Below, piece after piece: positions 16,078 to 26,730 of a DNA stretch of 27,090 bases. The position numbers and the translations under genes were made by a program. The notes under the pieces are model-generated. The model ran no database searches. It had not been told where the DNA came from and saw only the letters and a program-made list of their open reading frames with translations. Source of the DNA: Acanthaster planci (Eukaryota; Echinodermata; Asteroidea; Valvatida; Acanthasteridae); assembly GCF_001949145.1 (NCBI RefSeq), contig NW_019091535.1:743184-770273 (forward strand), in the 5' to 3' direction. Numbering within the stretch: position 1 is the first letter of the stretch; each line of letters begins with the position of its first letter.

Positions 16078-18212
16078 CTAAACCGTAGAAAGACGATGCT
16101 GCTTTTAATCACTTCCAGCCAGACGTTCAACACGTTCATGTTCTTGTATTCTGCATGATTCTGAAAATTATTGGGTGCGTAAGATTAATACGCTTTACAT
16201 CGCCATTTTTATGCGGCATACCTGTACATGCACGAAGCTAATCCTTATGTAAAGGCTACGAATGAGGACACTTTCTTTACAACACTACGATTGGATCAAA
16301 CCGTACCTCAAGGGTTTTCTGTACAGTGTGTATGAGCCCATGAAATAACAGAAAACATGCTGTGAATAGAATTTAAAAAAAACTTTCGCGTTCTTTAAAA
16401 TCAATCATCCAAATAAAAAACGGAAAGCGGAAAAACTTCCAATTTCGGCAACGTTTGATGTTGATGCAGTCTATGACAAAGCCCCTTTAGAAGATGACGC
16501 ATCACTGTTTTGCTTTTCAGTGTAACCTCAACTCCAAAATCTTTTCTTAACTTTATGTAAAAATATTTCAAAGATTGAATGCTGAGGTTAATTTTTATGA
16601 ATCAACTTTGGTTTCAGAAAAAAAAAAACGAAGGGACTGGCTAAGTCATTCACTTTATGCATAGAGCTAACCCACCTGCGATTTTTCCCCCAAACGTGAT
16701 CGGTTTCCTGTCTTGTGATTGGTCTGTTACATGCATATTTTATGCGTGGTTCTCCACTTTACAAACCAAACTTATCATGAAAATGTTTCTTTCTCACTTG
16801 CATTTACAAGTTTAAGAAAGAGTTGTAAAACGAGAGAGAGGATTTAAACCTGGTACGGAGGATTTCAAGTCGGGAGTGCCCCAACCATTTCACGCATTTT
16901 GGCTGCCAAGCAGCGGTGAATTGAAAAGCTTTATAAATTATGTAACCACTCCTTAAAGGATCCAGGAAATGACTTTTTCTTAGAATCACTTTTTGTGTAT
17001 CTCTGTACTCTTCTTCCATGTATGAAGACTGTTTTACATCTTGTTTGAATTACATGAAACGAACAGTGCACTCTTTCAAACATCAAAATCGACCAAGCAT
17101 TTCTGGACAAATGAGGGCGCTTTTGCTTTGATGAAAATCCAGGAAGGCATGCATGGCTCAGGTTACATGTTACCATGTTCAAATTGTGAACCCCAAATTT
17201 GCTATCTGGGAACATTTCTGTGAAAAGTATTTTTGCTGCATTATTGCCATATACTTACACAGCAATAAATTGACAAAGAAAATGAAATCTGCGAAAGCAG
17301 TGGTTAAAAAAAATTTTCTGTGCACAAATCTATGCAACATTGAGATTCAGTCCTTGGATGACATCTTGTTCTGCTCATGAATATGCAAATAGGCATTGGC
17401 AAAAAGCATCAAAATATGGGTTAAAATGCAAAACAAAAATTTAAAATTAGGTTAATTGAAACCTAAAGATGCAATTTCAAAGGCTTTTCGTAAAATTTAT
17501 AGAAATATTTCTATGTCCTGGTTCCTTTAAAGCCGTGGACAAAATGTGAATAATGCATAACACAGAGGGCGCCGTCTTCAAAACTGTTGGATTGTTTGGG
17601 GAAAAAATACGCAGCCTGCCGCCGTGGTCTGTGTACGACAGGTCAAATTACACCACATAGGCCAATCATGGGTACATCTACCAACCACATACTGTATACC
17701 AGTATCATTAGGCCTAGTGTTGCGAATCGTACACGCCCGGTCCCCTCTCTACAAGTTTTCAAGCAGGAAATCCATGCCCATCAATTGATTTTTTATTTTG
17801 GATTGAAAGAATTAGAGGGCCTGCGTGGAGGGCCCTCCCAGAGGACATGTTTGCTGTTTAGATTTCAAGACAAATGAATGCACAAAAGGCTTATTTGAGC
17901 CTATCAATAGAGGAAAAAAGATCGAAATTCTCTCCAACCTGACGTCATACACAGGGGGTCTGTACACGAACATATAAAATCTGGCTGTTATTCAGTGCAC
18001 TTACTACACCAGATGACATTTTTATATCATAATGCAGACCTGATTGTCAAACAGTCAAGGAAGTGAAATGACTACTGATAGCTAGACCTCACTAATGTAG
18101 TACTTGAGTAAATTCCTTTAGTTAATCAGCGTAATGTGAAATCTGCCTCGCGGATGAGCACCTCCCGTGAACCCAAAGAACTATCTATGAATTATGATAA
18201 ATGTGTACTCAC
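16078..18212 (-). other. Gene A intron 1 (about 2.1 kb)
   Basis: Intron between the putative untranslated exon and the ATG exon. The part at about 17,950-18,212 is shared with the intron of gene B. I found no credible exon; open frames near 16,804-17,380 and 17,587-17,877 are unsupported. Confidence 0.5.
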
Positions 18213-18300
18213 AAAATTCCCAATTAGCTCCGGCTAGACAGAAGTCGATGTGGTGTTACGGAGCTCTAGTCCGTTTGCAGTAGTAATATGGAACACTGAG
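18213..18300 (-). other. Gene A putative untranslated first exon
   Basis: Minus-strand donor GTGAGT (18212-18207) follows GGAATTTT. The segment is matched at 25826 ahead of gene B, and the next coding exon in each gene begins with a 3' splice site just before its ATG, so a 5' untranslated exon is needed. The upstream limit at 18300 is a guess. Confidence 0.45.
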
Positions 18301-18482
18301 TGCTGCTACTGTCGATGAGGCAGCACTGGCCGGAAATACAGTGGAATTTGGAAATTCCCCTGTTGTTTTTATGCGCGCCGGTGATCGTGAATTCAAGGAC
18401 ACAAAGGTCAGAGTCTTGTTCCCAGACGAACGATTCCCTGAATCATGTCTTTGGAGAAGCTGTGAGGGAAACTGCAACAGTC

Positions 18483-18530
18483 GGACATATTCCGGGCATA
18501 TTCCGGGTATATTCCGGGCATATTCCATCG
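18483..18530. repeat. 11-bp tandem repeat upstream of gene A
   Basis: Four copies of CATATTCCGGG with small changes (the third starts TATATTCC, the last ends in CATCG). Lies about 180-320 bp upstream of the putative first exon. The matching place ahead of gene B has only one diverged unit (CACATCCCATCG), so the expansion is specific to gene A. Confidence 0.8.
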
Positions 18531-18984
18531 AGTTTTATTTAGTCTTGTTTTATTTTCAAATGTGTACCACAGAAACCGTCTTTTTCTTAGTTTTACATTT
18601 ATGCTATTAGTTGTAGCTATTTTACGGATACTTTAAATCCTGCTTTTATAAAATGTCCAATGAAAAAGACTTTTCTGAGAAAAACAGAGATGGAAGAAAA
18701 GAGATATTATCGATTTCGTTCCTTTATTTTAAATTTCTTCTTCTTTCTTCTCAAAGCGTGAAAACGCTCAAGCCTCACACGCCAGAAAAAAATGAAAATA
18801 TTCAAAAGTTTTTGGTGCCTTTTAACAGTTTGAACCCCCCCCCACAAAAAAATTGGTTCTGGGTCCACCAACATTGTTTTCTAGACAGTTTAAGTCTGTG
18901 TTTTTCCCACTTGGTCTGACAAGACACTGTTCACATTATTTTGGACTGAGGGTAATCCGGTAATGCGCGAAACCTGCCGACTCT

Positions 18985-19079
18985 TTCTAAACGCGCATTG
19001 GGTCGACAGAATTCGTGCGTTGTGATTGGCAAACGCGTTGCAAACTCTCGGCGGCGCACGATTGTGAATCGCCCGTATC
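18985..19079. mobile_element. Truncated copy of the palindromic MITE
   Basis: AACGCGCATTGGGTCGACAG, GTGATTGGCAAACGCGTTGC and GGCGGCGCACGATTGTGAAT match the right half of 15406-15578. The left arm is degraded, so this is about half an element. Confidence 0.75.
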
Positions 19080-20879
19080 ATATGATATGAGTCAGTGTTG
19101 CACTCAAGTCCACACTTCTGATATCGAGTCTGAATCCCTCAACCTAACTCCCTCTAAAGTGCATGTAAAATCTTTTTGAAATGAGTGGATTGAGGAATCA
19201 AGTTAGGGTTAATACATGAAATTGGTACAAGTAAAAATGGGTTGGCACGCGTTGGTACCCACAGTGGACAAATCATGATCAAGAAATGCAAACGAAATGA
19301 TGAAGGCTTAGACATTCGATCCTGATAAAGGCGACTAAAAGGAAAATTTCAATAACATGATGGTCGTTAATTATGCAAAACAATACCATCGCAGCCATAG
19401 TCACAAGGAACAATTCTCAAAGATTCTGTGACCATTGCGTTAGAAGACAAAAAGATCAAAAGTTTAAATACAATAATTAAAATTGAGGTCAACAAGTTGC
19501 CAGAAATTAATATGTAGCTACCACAAAGGACTAAGCTATATTTTAACGATTACACTACTACTTTTTTTTACACATGACCTCTGCCTGCTTGTAATGCTAA
19601 TATACATGTAATTGTAATACATTTTATAAAGTATAAAATCGAATGAAGGGATAAACATTATAAGCATTATTAACAGCATTATTAGCTTGGTGTGGCGAAA
19701 CTTCAAACATTGTAAAAGTGAACATGTACTTTGTGCACTGTCCTGCTCCCTCATCAGACCCCAAGTGGACTATTGCACAGTAGTATTTAATTCTTTTTCT
19801 CACTCCCAATCTGAGCGACTGGAAAGACTGCAACGGCGTTATTTAATGTTTATATATAGGGTCCTACACAATGATCGTCGTATTATATCTTACTCTGAAC
19901 TATTTGACTTGTTTAATTTGCCAACTCTTGTCCAGAGAAGAACAGTCAATGATTGCTTATTCCTCTACAAACATATCCGTAACCATTACAATTTAACTAC
20001 CGCTAACCCATTTTCCCTGCATGGTCCAGAATGCCGAACCAGATCTGCTCCCAAACACATCATGTATATGTTCCGCGGAGCCGGGTGGAGGTAACGAAGT
20101 AAGGCTTTGTTTCAAGGATTTCAACTACCTACACCCGACTCCACGAGATGTGCGATGTGTTTGGGGCGCTTACATTGAATTCCTTCCGTACAGAGATTAC
20201 AGACGTTTTTCGTATTCACAGCTCAACTATGTACATGTAAATTGCAACAGGTCAATTCATGCTCCGGTATCGAAATCAACGACTGTATTCGTGTGTCAGC
20301 CATCTTGAATTGGTCGTAAGGTCAACTTTTAATTATGAGAGCATGCAGTGACAAAATAGAAGTCCATAAATTTCGTGCCGATTTTTGTAAAAAACAATAA
20401 AAAAAATTTGTGATAGTCGCATTAAAAGACTAAAAGTGAGATTTTGGAGCTCAAAATAATTTGGCAGCACCCCATTTAACAGAGTTCACTGAATATGATA
20501 GATTCAGGGAACAAGACTTTAAAAATGGACGCTCGTGGATAAGGTTCATTCCGTGAAACTGAACTGTGCTCAACATTTCTGATCTCACTTCACCAAATCG
20601 CGCTTGTGTTCGCTCTATCGCCAAGTATGAACCGCCGTTATGTTTACAATTGCAATGGAACTGTTTTTCTTTTTCTTTTCTTTTTTTTTACAGTTGGCCA
20701 CGAAAGGCCAATAAGTTCGCGTCAAAATTGCTACGAATGTAGAGATCGGTGACAAAGTATGAAAACAACAGAACAGAGAAATTAGGAAACGAAAACTCCA
20801 CACAGTTCAATCACCTAGCACCCTTTTACAGTAAATCGGTAGGACTGGAAATGCGCGTCGAACCTTTTCATGTCGTAAA
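19080..20879. other. Spacer between gene A and gene B
   Basis: About 1.8 kb between the duplicated 5' end of gene A and the stop of gene B. Contains the LINE fragment (19687-20094) and AT-rich sequence; nothing else is supported. Confidence 0.6.
19687..20094 (+). pseudogene. LINE (non-LTR) reverse-transcriptase C-terminal fragment
   Basis: Open frame with LIRPQVDYCTVVFNSFS, ERLERLQRRYLMFIYRVLHN and FDLFNLPTLVQRRTVNDCLF. This is the typical end of non-LTR retrotransposon ORF2 after the polymerase palm: a pattern of LVRPhLEYxxxVW, LExVQRR and LxLPTLxxRR. The polymerase catalytic motif and endonuclease are absent, so it is a 5'-truncated relic. The family looks CR1/L2/Jockey-like; I cannot place it further. 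Confidence 0.65.
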
Positions 20880-21004
20880 CTATTTCTCATAGTTGAAGTC
20901 ACAATGTGAGGCACTCAGCATGAATGGCGAATTCTTGCCCGAAAGTTTCACTTCGTCTATTTCCAGTCTGTTGGCTCCAGTAAGTTTTCCAGGGTCCATC
21001 GCTC
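20880..21004 (-). CDS. Gene B terminal exon: second motif and stop
   Basis: Enters in phase 1 after CAACATGTAG, preceded by a run of twelve C (minus strand) serving as pyrimidine tract. Encodes AMDPGKLTGANRLEIDEVKL then SGKNSPFMLSASHCDFNYEK and TAG. Aligns along its whole motif with the gene A terminal exon (IGRMKVSGVNCPVM). Confidence 0.72.
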
Positions 21005-23417
21005 CTACATGTTGGGGGGGGGGGGAATAAAATATAACTTTTAGCTAAACAGAAAAACTAGAAAAGAGACATGTCACTGGTGGTTATAGGAACCAACCTT
21101 TGAAATAATTCCTTATGACACTGAATTTAGAACAACTGCTGGGGCTATATATCGAGACCTAAAATATATCTTGAAGACCTAAAATCTTTGAAAAGGGATG
21201 TGTGCAATTTTAATTGAGACATTTACCCCTCAAGGGTTTAAACTTTTGCAGTAGATAATACAGTTAGTGAGGAATGTTTAAAGAGATTCCGATTTCCCGT
21301 ATTTGACTTACGTTGTTCCTGCACTTGCCCTTGGTTTGTTACGTAATTCACCCTGCAAGCTTGAGCATCCATTACGACAGGATTACAATCTCCATCATTT
21401 ACCAGTCGTTTTATGCGCACGACACCCTTTCCGTCAGCCACATGAGAGGCAGGATATGTGGTGTCCGGCTCATCTGTACCGTCTGAAAGCAAAAGATCGC
21501 AATCACATTGGATTGAGATGAACGCTTGTCGTAAATGAAACACATTCCTTCGGTTAATCCAGGCGTGTCATGTGTACCGCGTTCATGTAGCATGTTACCG
21601 AGAAAAGGCTGTGATTGACACCTTGCTCATTTATTAATAAGATGTTGAATGATCACGTTGCTTAGATGCAACTAAGGGTTGGACAAAATAGTGCCTGGAG
21701 ATAATCTTCTGTGCTGATCAGCCATTTCATCGAGAACAGAAAACAACAAACTTAGCTACTAAGATTTGCTACAATCCTATACCGTCTCTCTCTCATCTGC
21801 AGCCTGCGTGTACTCGCTGTCCGAAGTTTCATAATTACATGATCTACCCTTTTTGTGTATGAACTTGCCTGGCGCATTTCGTCTCCTGTTCTTTCGTCTC
21901 CTGTTCCTCGTGCCACGATTTTCACGCCGTGTAGGCCCGTCTGAAACATCAGAAAATCACCAATAATATTGTTTTTAAGAAGAGTGCTTGAAGCCAAACG
22001 TAACCCTGCTCATTTGTAAGCTTGAGTAATTTCACGGTTATGCTCTTTCTTGCTGACAATGTGAAATAGAAGAAAGTGGTTTTAGGGGATTTAAAATAGG
22101 AAACGATTATAAAAATCGGAATTGTGTTATCATTCAGTGTGATTTTCTTTACGTAATGTATACTTGTTTGTTTTTGTCTTGTTTTTTGTTTTTTGCTTTT
22201 TCCCCCTGCTTTTTCCTCTCCATGATAACTACCACTCTGAAGAGGATCACTTTCAACAGAAAAATCATTAAGAAATCGTACTGATTCATCATGCCCGACT
22301 TTACTCTTTCAAGTCTAGAAGTGACGGGTTTGCCTTTGTAGGTTATTTCTTGTTCTCTCGTACTTGTACATCCCATGCAAGGCTGTTATAAACCGCCTAT
22401 GTAATACAAGCAATGCTGCACCGTGTAAGCATCAAAAGCACGCATGGGCAAAATCTGCATGCTGATGCCCACCGATTGCCTTCCCCCCAACTTTTAAAAG
22501 TTCTTTTACCCTCTTGTTGCTCCGGACCGTCAATCACGTCAGGTGCTGCGGGTGCTCTTCTGAATCGCTGTACCAAATTTGCTTTAAAGAGGAAAAAACT
22601 TCAAGTCCATTAGACTGAACTAATATGACGGGCTATGGCTGTTGGACAGTGTTTAGACAATTAACTCGCAAACTTATTGCCACAGATGTATTAGATTAGG
22701 CCTATTTTGTAGTAGGCCCCATAGATTAGAAGCAGAATGGTGTTGACAGTAAATTTTGACCTTGCAGAATCACACTGCATCTGTGGACATGCAGTTTGAA
22801 ATACCCGAAACAAGTTATTTATGTTAATCATGGCTGCACGTAATGTTTATAGGGCAGTGTAGCTTAATTTGTTGTCATTTAACAAACTCTGGTAACTTTG
22901 TGATCAATCTAATTAAGTTTATCCCGCCAAATCAAGTATAACTGTTGTCGAACCAAACTTAACGAAACATACCTGAAGCAATAACGAAAGCAGTAGGTAT
23001 GAGACTGATCACTCATACCTTACGTGCTTCTCTTGAGGAAACACTTCGAGAAATGTCAAAAAGTCCGATTTTGATTTGATCTGAAACAGAATTTATTGTC
23101 ATGGAGAAGGATCTGCATGATATTCTTACCGCAAACTTGGGAAATCAAAATAAGAACTTCCACAAAAGGGTTGTTCCCAGTCAAATAAGTCACTGAAGTA
23201 AACGAAAAAAAAAACTAACGTTAAAGCGAGTGATGTGTACGAGAAGCATGATTGACATGGGTGGATCCATTATCAAGAATTCGAGCATTACAAAATCAGA
23301 CATAACAGATAACCTTTACATACATATCCTTGCGATGGATCCCCATATAGCTCCCCAATAGCCGTCTTCCCCAGCAGGCGGGGGTTGCGGCTGCGCGGGT
23401 ACCAAATCGTTTTTCAT
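20880..23417 (-). CDS. Gene B: paralogue of gene A; membrane protein with two G-x-N-x-P motifs, model partly unresolved
   Basis: Minus strand. Firm exons: 23417-23324 (ATG), 23192-23130, 21482-21312, 21004-20880, all phase 1. Tentative exons: 22234 onward and 21940-21848. The N-terminal 31 residues are Pro-rich, then Gly/Trp/Ile-rich (GYWGAIWGSIARI). Residues 40-57 form a hydrophobic run (PFVEVLILISQVC + VVVIM), followed by ERKKQ. The basic exon encodes RRRKNRRR. The last two exons hold motifs with cores GDCNPVVM and GKNSPFML. Exon order, intron phase and terminal layout match gene A. The exon starting at 22234 has no phase 1 donor before its TAA, so either splicing differs, a short form ends there, or the assembly has an indel. 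Function unknown. Confidence 0.6.
21312..21482 (-). CDS. Gene B exon with first G-x-N-x-P-type motif
   Basis: 171 bp, phase 1 in and out; acceptor CTTTTGCTTTCAG, donor C/GTAAGT. Encodes GTDEPDTTYPASHVADGK, then GVVRIKRLVNDGDCNPVVMD and AQACRVNYVTN. Aligned with gene A motif one, the central Asn is Cys (G-D-C-N-P). The linker is much shorter than in gene A. Confidence 0.72.
21848..21940 (-). CDS. Gene B basic exon (tentative)
   Basis: 93 bp, phase 1 in and out if entered from acceptor CTGATGTTTCAG and left at G/GTAGAT. Encodes GPTRRENRGTRNRRRKNRRR and NAPGKFIHKK, strongly basic, as expected next to the inner face of a membrane or as a nuclear signal. It could be joined directly to exon 3 or follow exon 4; the join is not settled. 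Confidence 0.4.
22149..22234 (-). CDS. Gene B exon 4 (tentative): end of membrane segment and basic stop
   Basis: Starts TGGTA after CTTCAGAG, like gene A exon 3. Encodes (V)VVIMERKKQGEKAKN and so on, completing a hydrophobic run with a basic stop. It then reads through Lys/Gln-rich sequence to TAA at 22149. No in-phase donor is seen, so it may be a terminal exon of a short (80-residue) form, or a sequence error may hide the donor. Confidence 0.4.
22235..23129 (-). other. Gene B intron 3 (about 0.9 kb)
   Basis: AT-rich intron sequence. An upstream open frame continuous with exon 4 (from 22376) is hydrophobic in part (FLMIFLLKVILF), but the splice model gives a better membrane segment. Confidence 0.45.
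23130..23192 (-). CDS. Gene B exon 3: membrane segment
   Basis: 63 bp, phase 1 in and out; acceptor GTTTACTTCAG, donor G/GTAAGA. Encodes (L)TYLTGNNPFVEVLILISQVC; the hydrophobic part corresponds in position to gene A FLIFLVGL. Confidence 0.65.
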
Positions 23418-23430
23418 GGTGCTCCTTTCG
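23324..23430 (-). CDS. Gene B exon 2 with start codon
   Basis: Acceptor CTTTCATCTCCAG, then a 13-base leader and ATG at 23417. Encodes MKNDLVPAQPQPPPAGEDGY then WGAIWGSIARI; donor T/GTATGT, phase 1. As in gene A, the ATG lies shortly after the acceptor. The high GC content stands out from the flanks. Confidence 0.65.
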
Positions 23431-25825
23431 CTGGAGATGAAAGAAATATTTATTAACCGAATGAGCATGTTATTTACCATTCCTGCGTCTGAAATGTACT
23501 TGAAAGTCAGCAGTAAAAAGTGGGAAACGTCCTGCTATCAATGCATGAGTTCCGTAGAGGGACTATTGATTGACTAAAGTTTCTATAATCTTCGTGATGC
23601 CTTTTCACTCGGCCACCGTAGGTAAAATCTGCATCAGTCTGATGAAACCGGAAAGCGAATTGCAAATATGTTCGTGAAAGTAAGCAAACTATACAAATCC
23701 GTCTATGGAGCTACAGGTCGGGTCGCTGTATCTTTCAACACCCAAAATCCACACATGATGCAAAAAAACCACAAAGCACACGATCAGACGGAAACATTGA
23801 AGAAGAAAAGTGTAACCAAAAAAACATACGCCAGACAAATTTTTAAACAATTGTAGCCCACTTCAACAGCCGTTTTCTCTTCTGTAATAGGCCAAACAAA
23901 TCGAATAAATCACAGTCATTTAAAGTCACTCCAAAGTGAGTCATATTGGTTATTCTCATTTAAAATCCTGATAGTTGTCATACTTTTTGGGGTGCGTTTT
24001 CCAGTCATAATCAAGAACTGGTTCGTCTGTAATTCGACAGAGATTTTCTTCGGTAATTTTGATTGGCTCAGAGTTAACCGTGATTATGTAGCACTTCAGA
24101 CCCTCAAAGCCATTAGACAAAGGGAAGCAACGTGACCAGGTCCTGGTTATGATCGCCAAAACACGCCCCCGATGCATTATTGCTAAATTGGAAAATCCAG
24201 CTGCTGAACGTTGACATCATAATTGGTGGACTTTGCCACCATTTGCATTTAATGGCACGTATCTCAAATCTTTAGACTAAAAACTAAATCTGATTTGCAT
24301 CGGGAAAAAGGCAAGAACTAAATCTGCAACCAAGAGACAATACTGACCGAGTTGGACTAATGTGGGATTACAAAGTGCGCGCATTTTGTTGATTAAAACG
24401 ACTCCGTGAGCAAGGTGGGCATAATTTATAACCCTGCATCCAATAATTTCGGTCAAATGTAGGCCCACAGGATGTTTCAAAGAGGTTCATAATATGACTG
24501 ATGCATAGGCTGCTGGACGGTGAGTGACTTGGACCAGAGTCACATGAATTCCATTCCCACACCTGATTTAGTCAAGCCGGAGAAGAAGAGACTATGTATT
24601 TGAACCGTGCACGTCATCTGCACTTGGCCCACGATCTTCGGCATCCATTCAAGTCCCTTGAACTGCAAGTCCTTGTCAAGCCAAGTTCAGCCAAGACAAG
24701 ACACCCCCAACTTCAATGCATAGATCATCTTCAAGATAGGCCCTTTATTTATTTATTTTTTTGTTCATTCATAATTATTTTCTGTGAAATAGAATCCCTG
24801 GGTTTTTCTCGTTATTTTTAAATGTATGTATGGTCCCTAAAGTGAGGATATTTGTATTTTCGTACAATGTGTGAAAACTTTTCGCTATCTTAGCCGGAAA
24901 CGAATTAATTCTCACTGGTTGGCTGACAATAAAAGGCGTAAACTTGCAAACAACTAAATAATGTAAGCAGGTGTCATGATTGTCAAATTATGCCCACGAC
25001 ATGTCACAACTTGTGCCGCGTGTGTACACTTCTGGTTATCGCGCATGTCTATAGGCTATTGTATTGATACTCAAGCTTTGTTGCCATTTTATGAAAGATA
25101 TGAAGGCTTGCTATTGTAAAACTACCGAATACTGTCTGGTACCGCAGTCGTTGCCGACTACAATGGCGGATGCACGTTGGGACACACGAGTCGGGTACAG
25201 AGCCCAAGAGATCCCCCTTGTGCTTTCAAGCATTCGCCGCCATTTTGTCCGGACGGACAAAGTTAGCAGAAAATTCAGTCTTGTATGGCAACATCTGCCT
25301 CAAATTTAGTGCTCATCCTCCATTATTATTTCCATTTAGCAATAGATACACGTGTAGTGTTCTTATATTTGCGTAAGATTTTTTGTAAACATTATTAATT
25401 ATTATGATATTTTTCGTACTTTTGGCCAGCCACAGTTTTTACCAATGCATGGCATGGTGAGCAGAAGCGGCGCTTCGGATGAATACGCCTAAACAAAAGA
25501 AGGCCCAATAGACTCGGCGGATAAATTGTACCATTCGCTCCCTTTGTCTTTTAAAGCAGGACAGTAATGGTATAGTTGGACTTTTATCGGCCATTCAAAG
25601 AAATAGAAACACACGTAAAGCCTGTGCGTTATACAGTGCACTTATTACACCAATTTACACCTTCCTATCGTTGGCATCACTTGGCAGACAGCAACATAGT
25701 CAAGAAAGTGAAACGGCTGTTCATGTTTTAGGCTTCAACTTCACTTAGGCCTCAGTGCTACTTATTCCTTACCGCCTGTGCAGTGAACCCAAATAACTAT
25801 ATGTAAATGATGAACATGCACTCAC
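23431..25825 (-). other. Gene B intron 1 (about 2.4 kb)
   Basis: Between the putative untranslated exon and the ATG exon. One minus-strand frame at 24177-23956 (ending EPVLDYDWKTHPKKYDNYQD) has protein-like composition but no recognised family and no clear splice sites. Nothing else is supported. Confidence 0.5.
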
Positions 25826-25900
25826 CAAATTTCCGATCCGATCATTGACTAAGCAGAGATGGAAATGGCGTTAGATGGGGCGCGTAAGTGCTGCTGTGGT
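25826..25900 (-). other. Gene B putative untranslated first exon
   Basis: Minus-strand donor G/GTGAGT (25825-25820) preceded by ATCGGAAATTT, matching GGGAATTTT/GTGAGT ahead of gene A. The upstream limit is a guess. Confidence 0.45.
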
Positions 25901-26489
25901 GGTTGCACTCGCCGAGGATCCAGTGGAAATCCCCAGCCTCATTCGTGCACTCCGGCTGTATATGCATCATGTCATGAGGGCAAACCCTCTAACGGCAATG
26001 ACCTCATGAATAATGATTGGTTTTTTGTTGTTCAGTTCCTGGCTTAAAATGTTCCGAGGAAACAGAGGTCATAGTCCATAGTTTCCAGACAAACGATTCA
26101 GATTACATTAATTGAAACGGCAAGGGAAGCTGGCACGGTCGGTGTCGACCCAAAGTTTTTGAAGATTTTCTGAGCACATCCCATCGATTTTTCTTCACAG
26201 TCTGACAGTCTGTGAATTTCATGTGTACCACGTATAGCAATTACCTTATTTCTCCGTTTGACAGTTATGCTTGCAGTGTACAATCTTTCATGAAAATGAC
26301 TTTTCAAAGAACACTGTATTTTTACCGTGATAGTTACCCTGAACTTATTTCCGTTATAAGAGCAGGAAAACATTGGTCAGGTAGTACCGACAGCATCCTG
26401 TAGGGCTGCTCAAATACTTTTGAGGGGGAAATGATAGCCCCCCTCAAGCGTTTTCTATTTTGTTGGTGTCTATTTTTTTTCATAAAGGC

Positions 26490-26730
26490 GGATCCAGGAG
26501 GTCAACGCGGCCATGCCCTCCCCCTGAAAATGGAGCCAATTTTTTTTAAGGAAATGAGAGAAAAGCAGTTTTTTCTTTGTTTTAAATCTCTTTCTTTCCA
26601 AGAGGTGCAAAGACCCCAGAAGAAAGCCTCAATATCTGCAAAGGCCATATTACATGAAAAAGAAATTCCAAATTTCTGGCGCCCCAAAACGGGCTTGAAT
26701 CCCCCCCCCCCCAAATGGTACTGGATCTAT
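26490..26730. mobile_element. GGCGGATCCAGG-type interspersed repeat
   Basis: Opens AAGGCGGATCCAGGAGG and ends near a poly-C run with GGTACTGGATCTATCC. Such GGCGGATCCAGG elements with C-runs are common in invertebrate genomes by my recollection. Related sequence at 13,311-13,530 (GTGGCGTATCCAGCGGG, then TTTGAACCCCCCC). Confidence 0.4.

Larger units (their letters stand above)
17950..18970. repeat. Duplicated promoter/first-exon segment, gene A copy
   Basis: Collinear with about 25,610-26,870. Shared words in order include CAGTGCACTTA(C/T)TACACCA, AAGTGAAA, GTGAACCCAAA(G/T)AACTAT, the GTGAGT donor, GTGCTGCT, CCAGAC(G/A)AACGATTC, ATGTGTACCAC, GACTTTTC, a poly-C run and TCTGACAAG. This is the 5' end of the gene A/B duplication. 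Confidence 0.7.

Noticed and set aside
18483-18530. CRISPR-like or STAT-site array
   Set aside because: Units are directly abutting 11-mers without spacers, in a eukaryotic gene; TTCCGGGCA lacks the second half of a TTCNNNGAA site.
12258-21482. RHIM identity for the G-x-N-x-P motif
   Set aside because: RHIM has h-Q-h-G-x-x-N. Here one more residue stands between the hydrophobic pair and Gly, only one between Gly and Asn, and Pro follows. Only an analogy in overall style remains.
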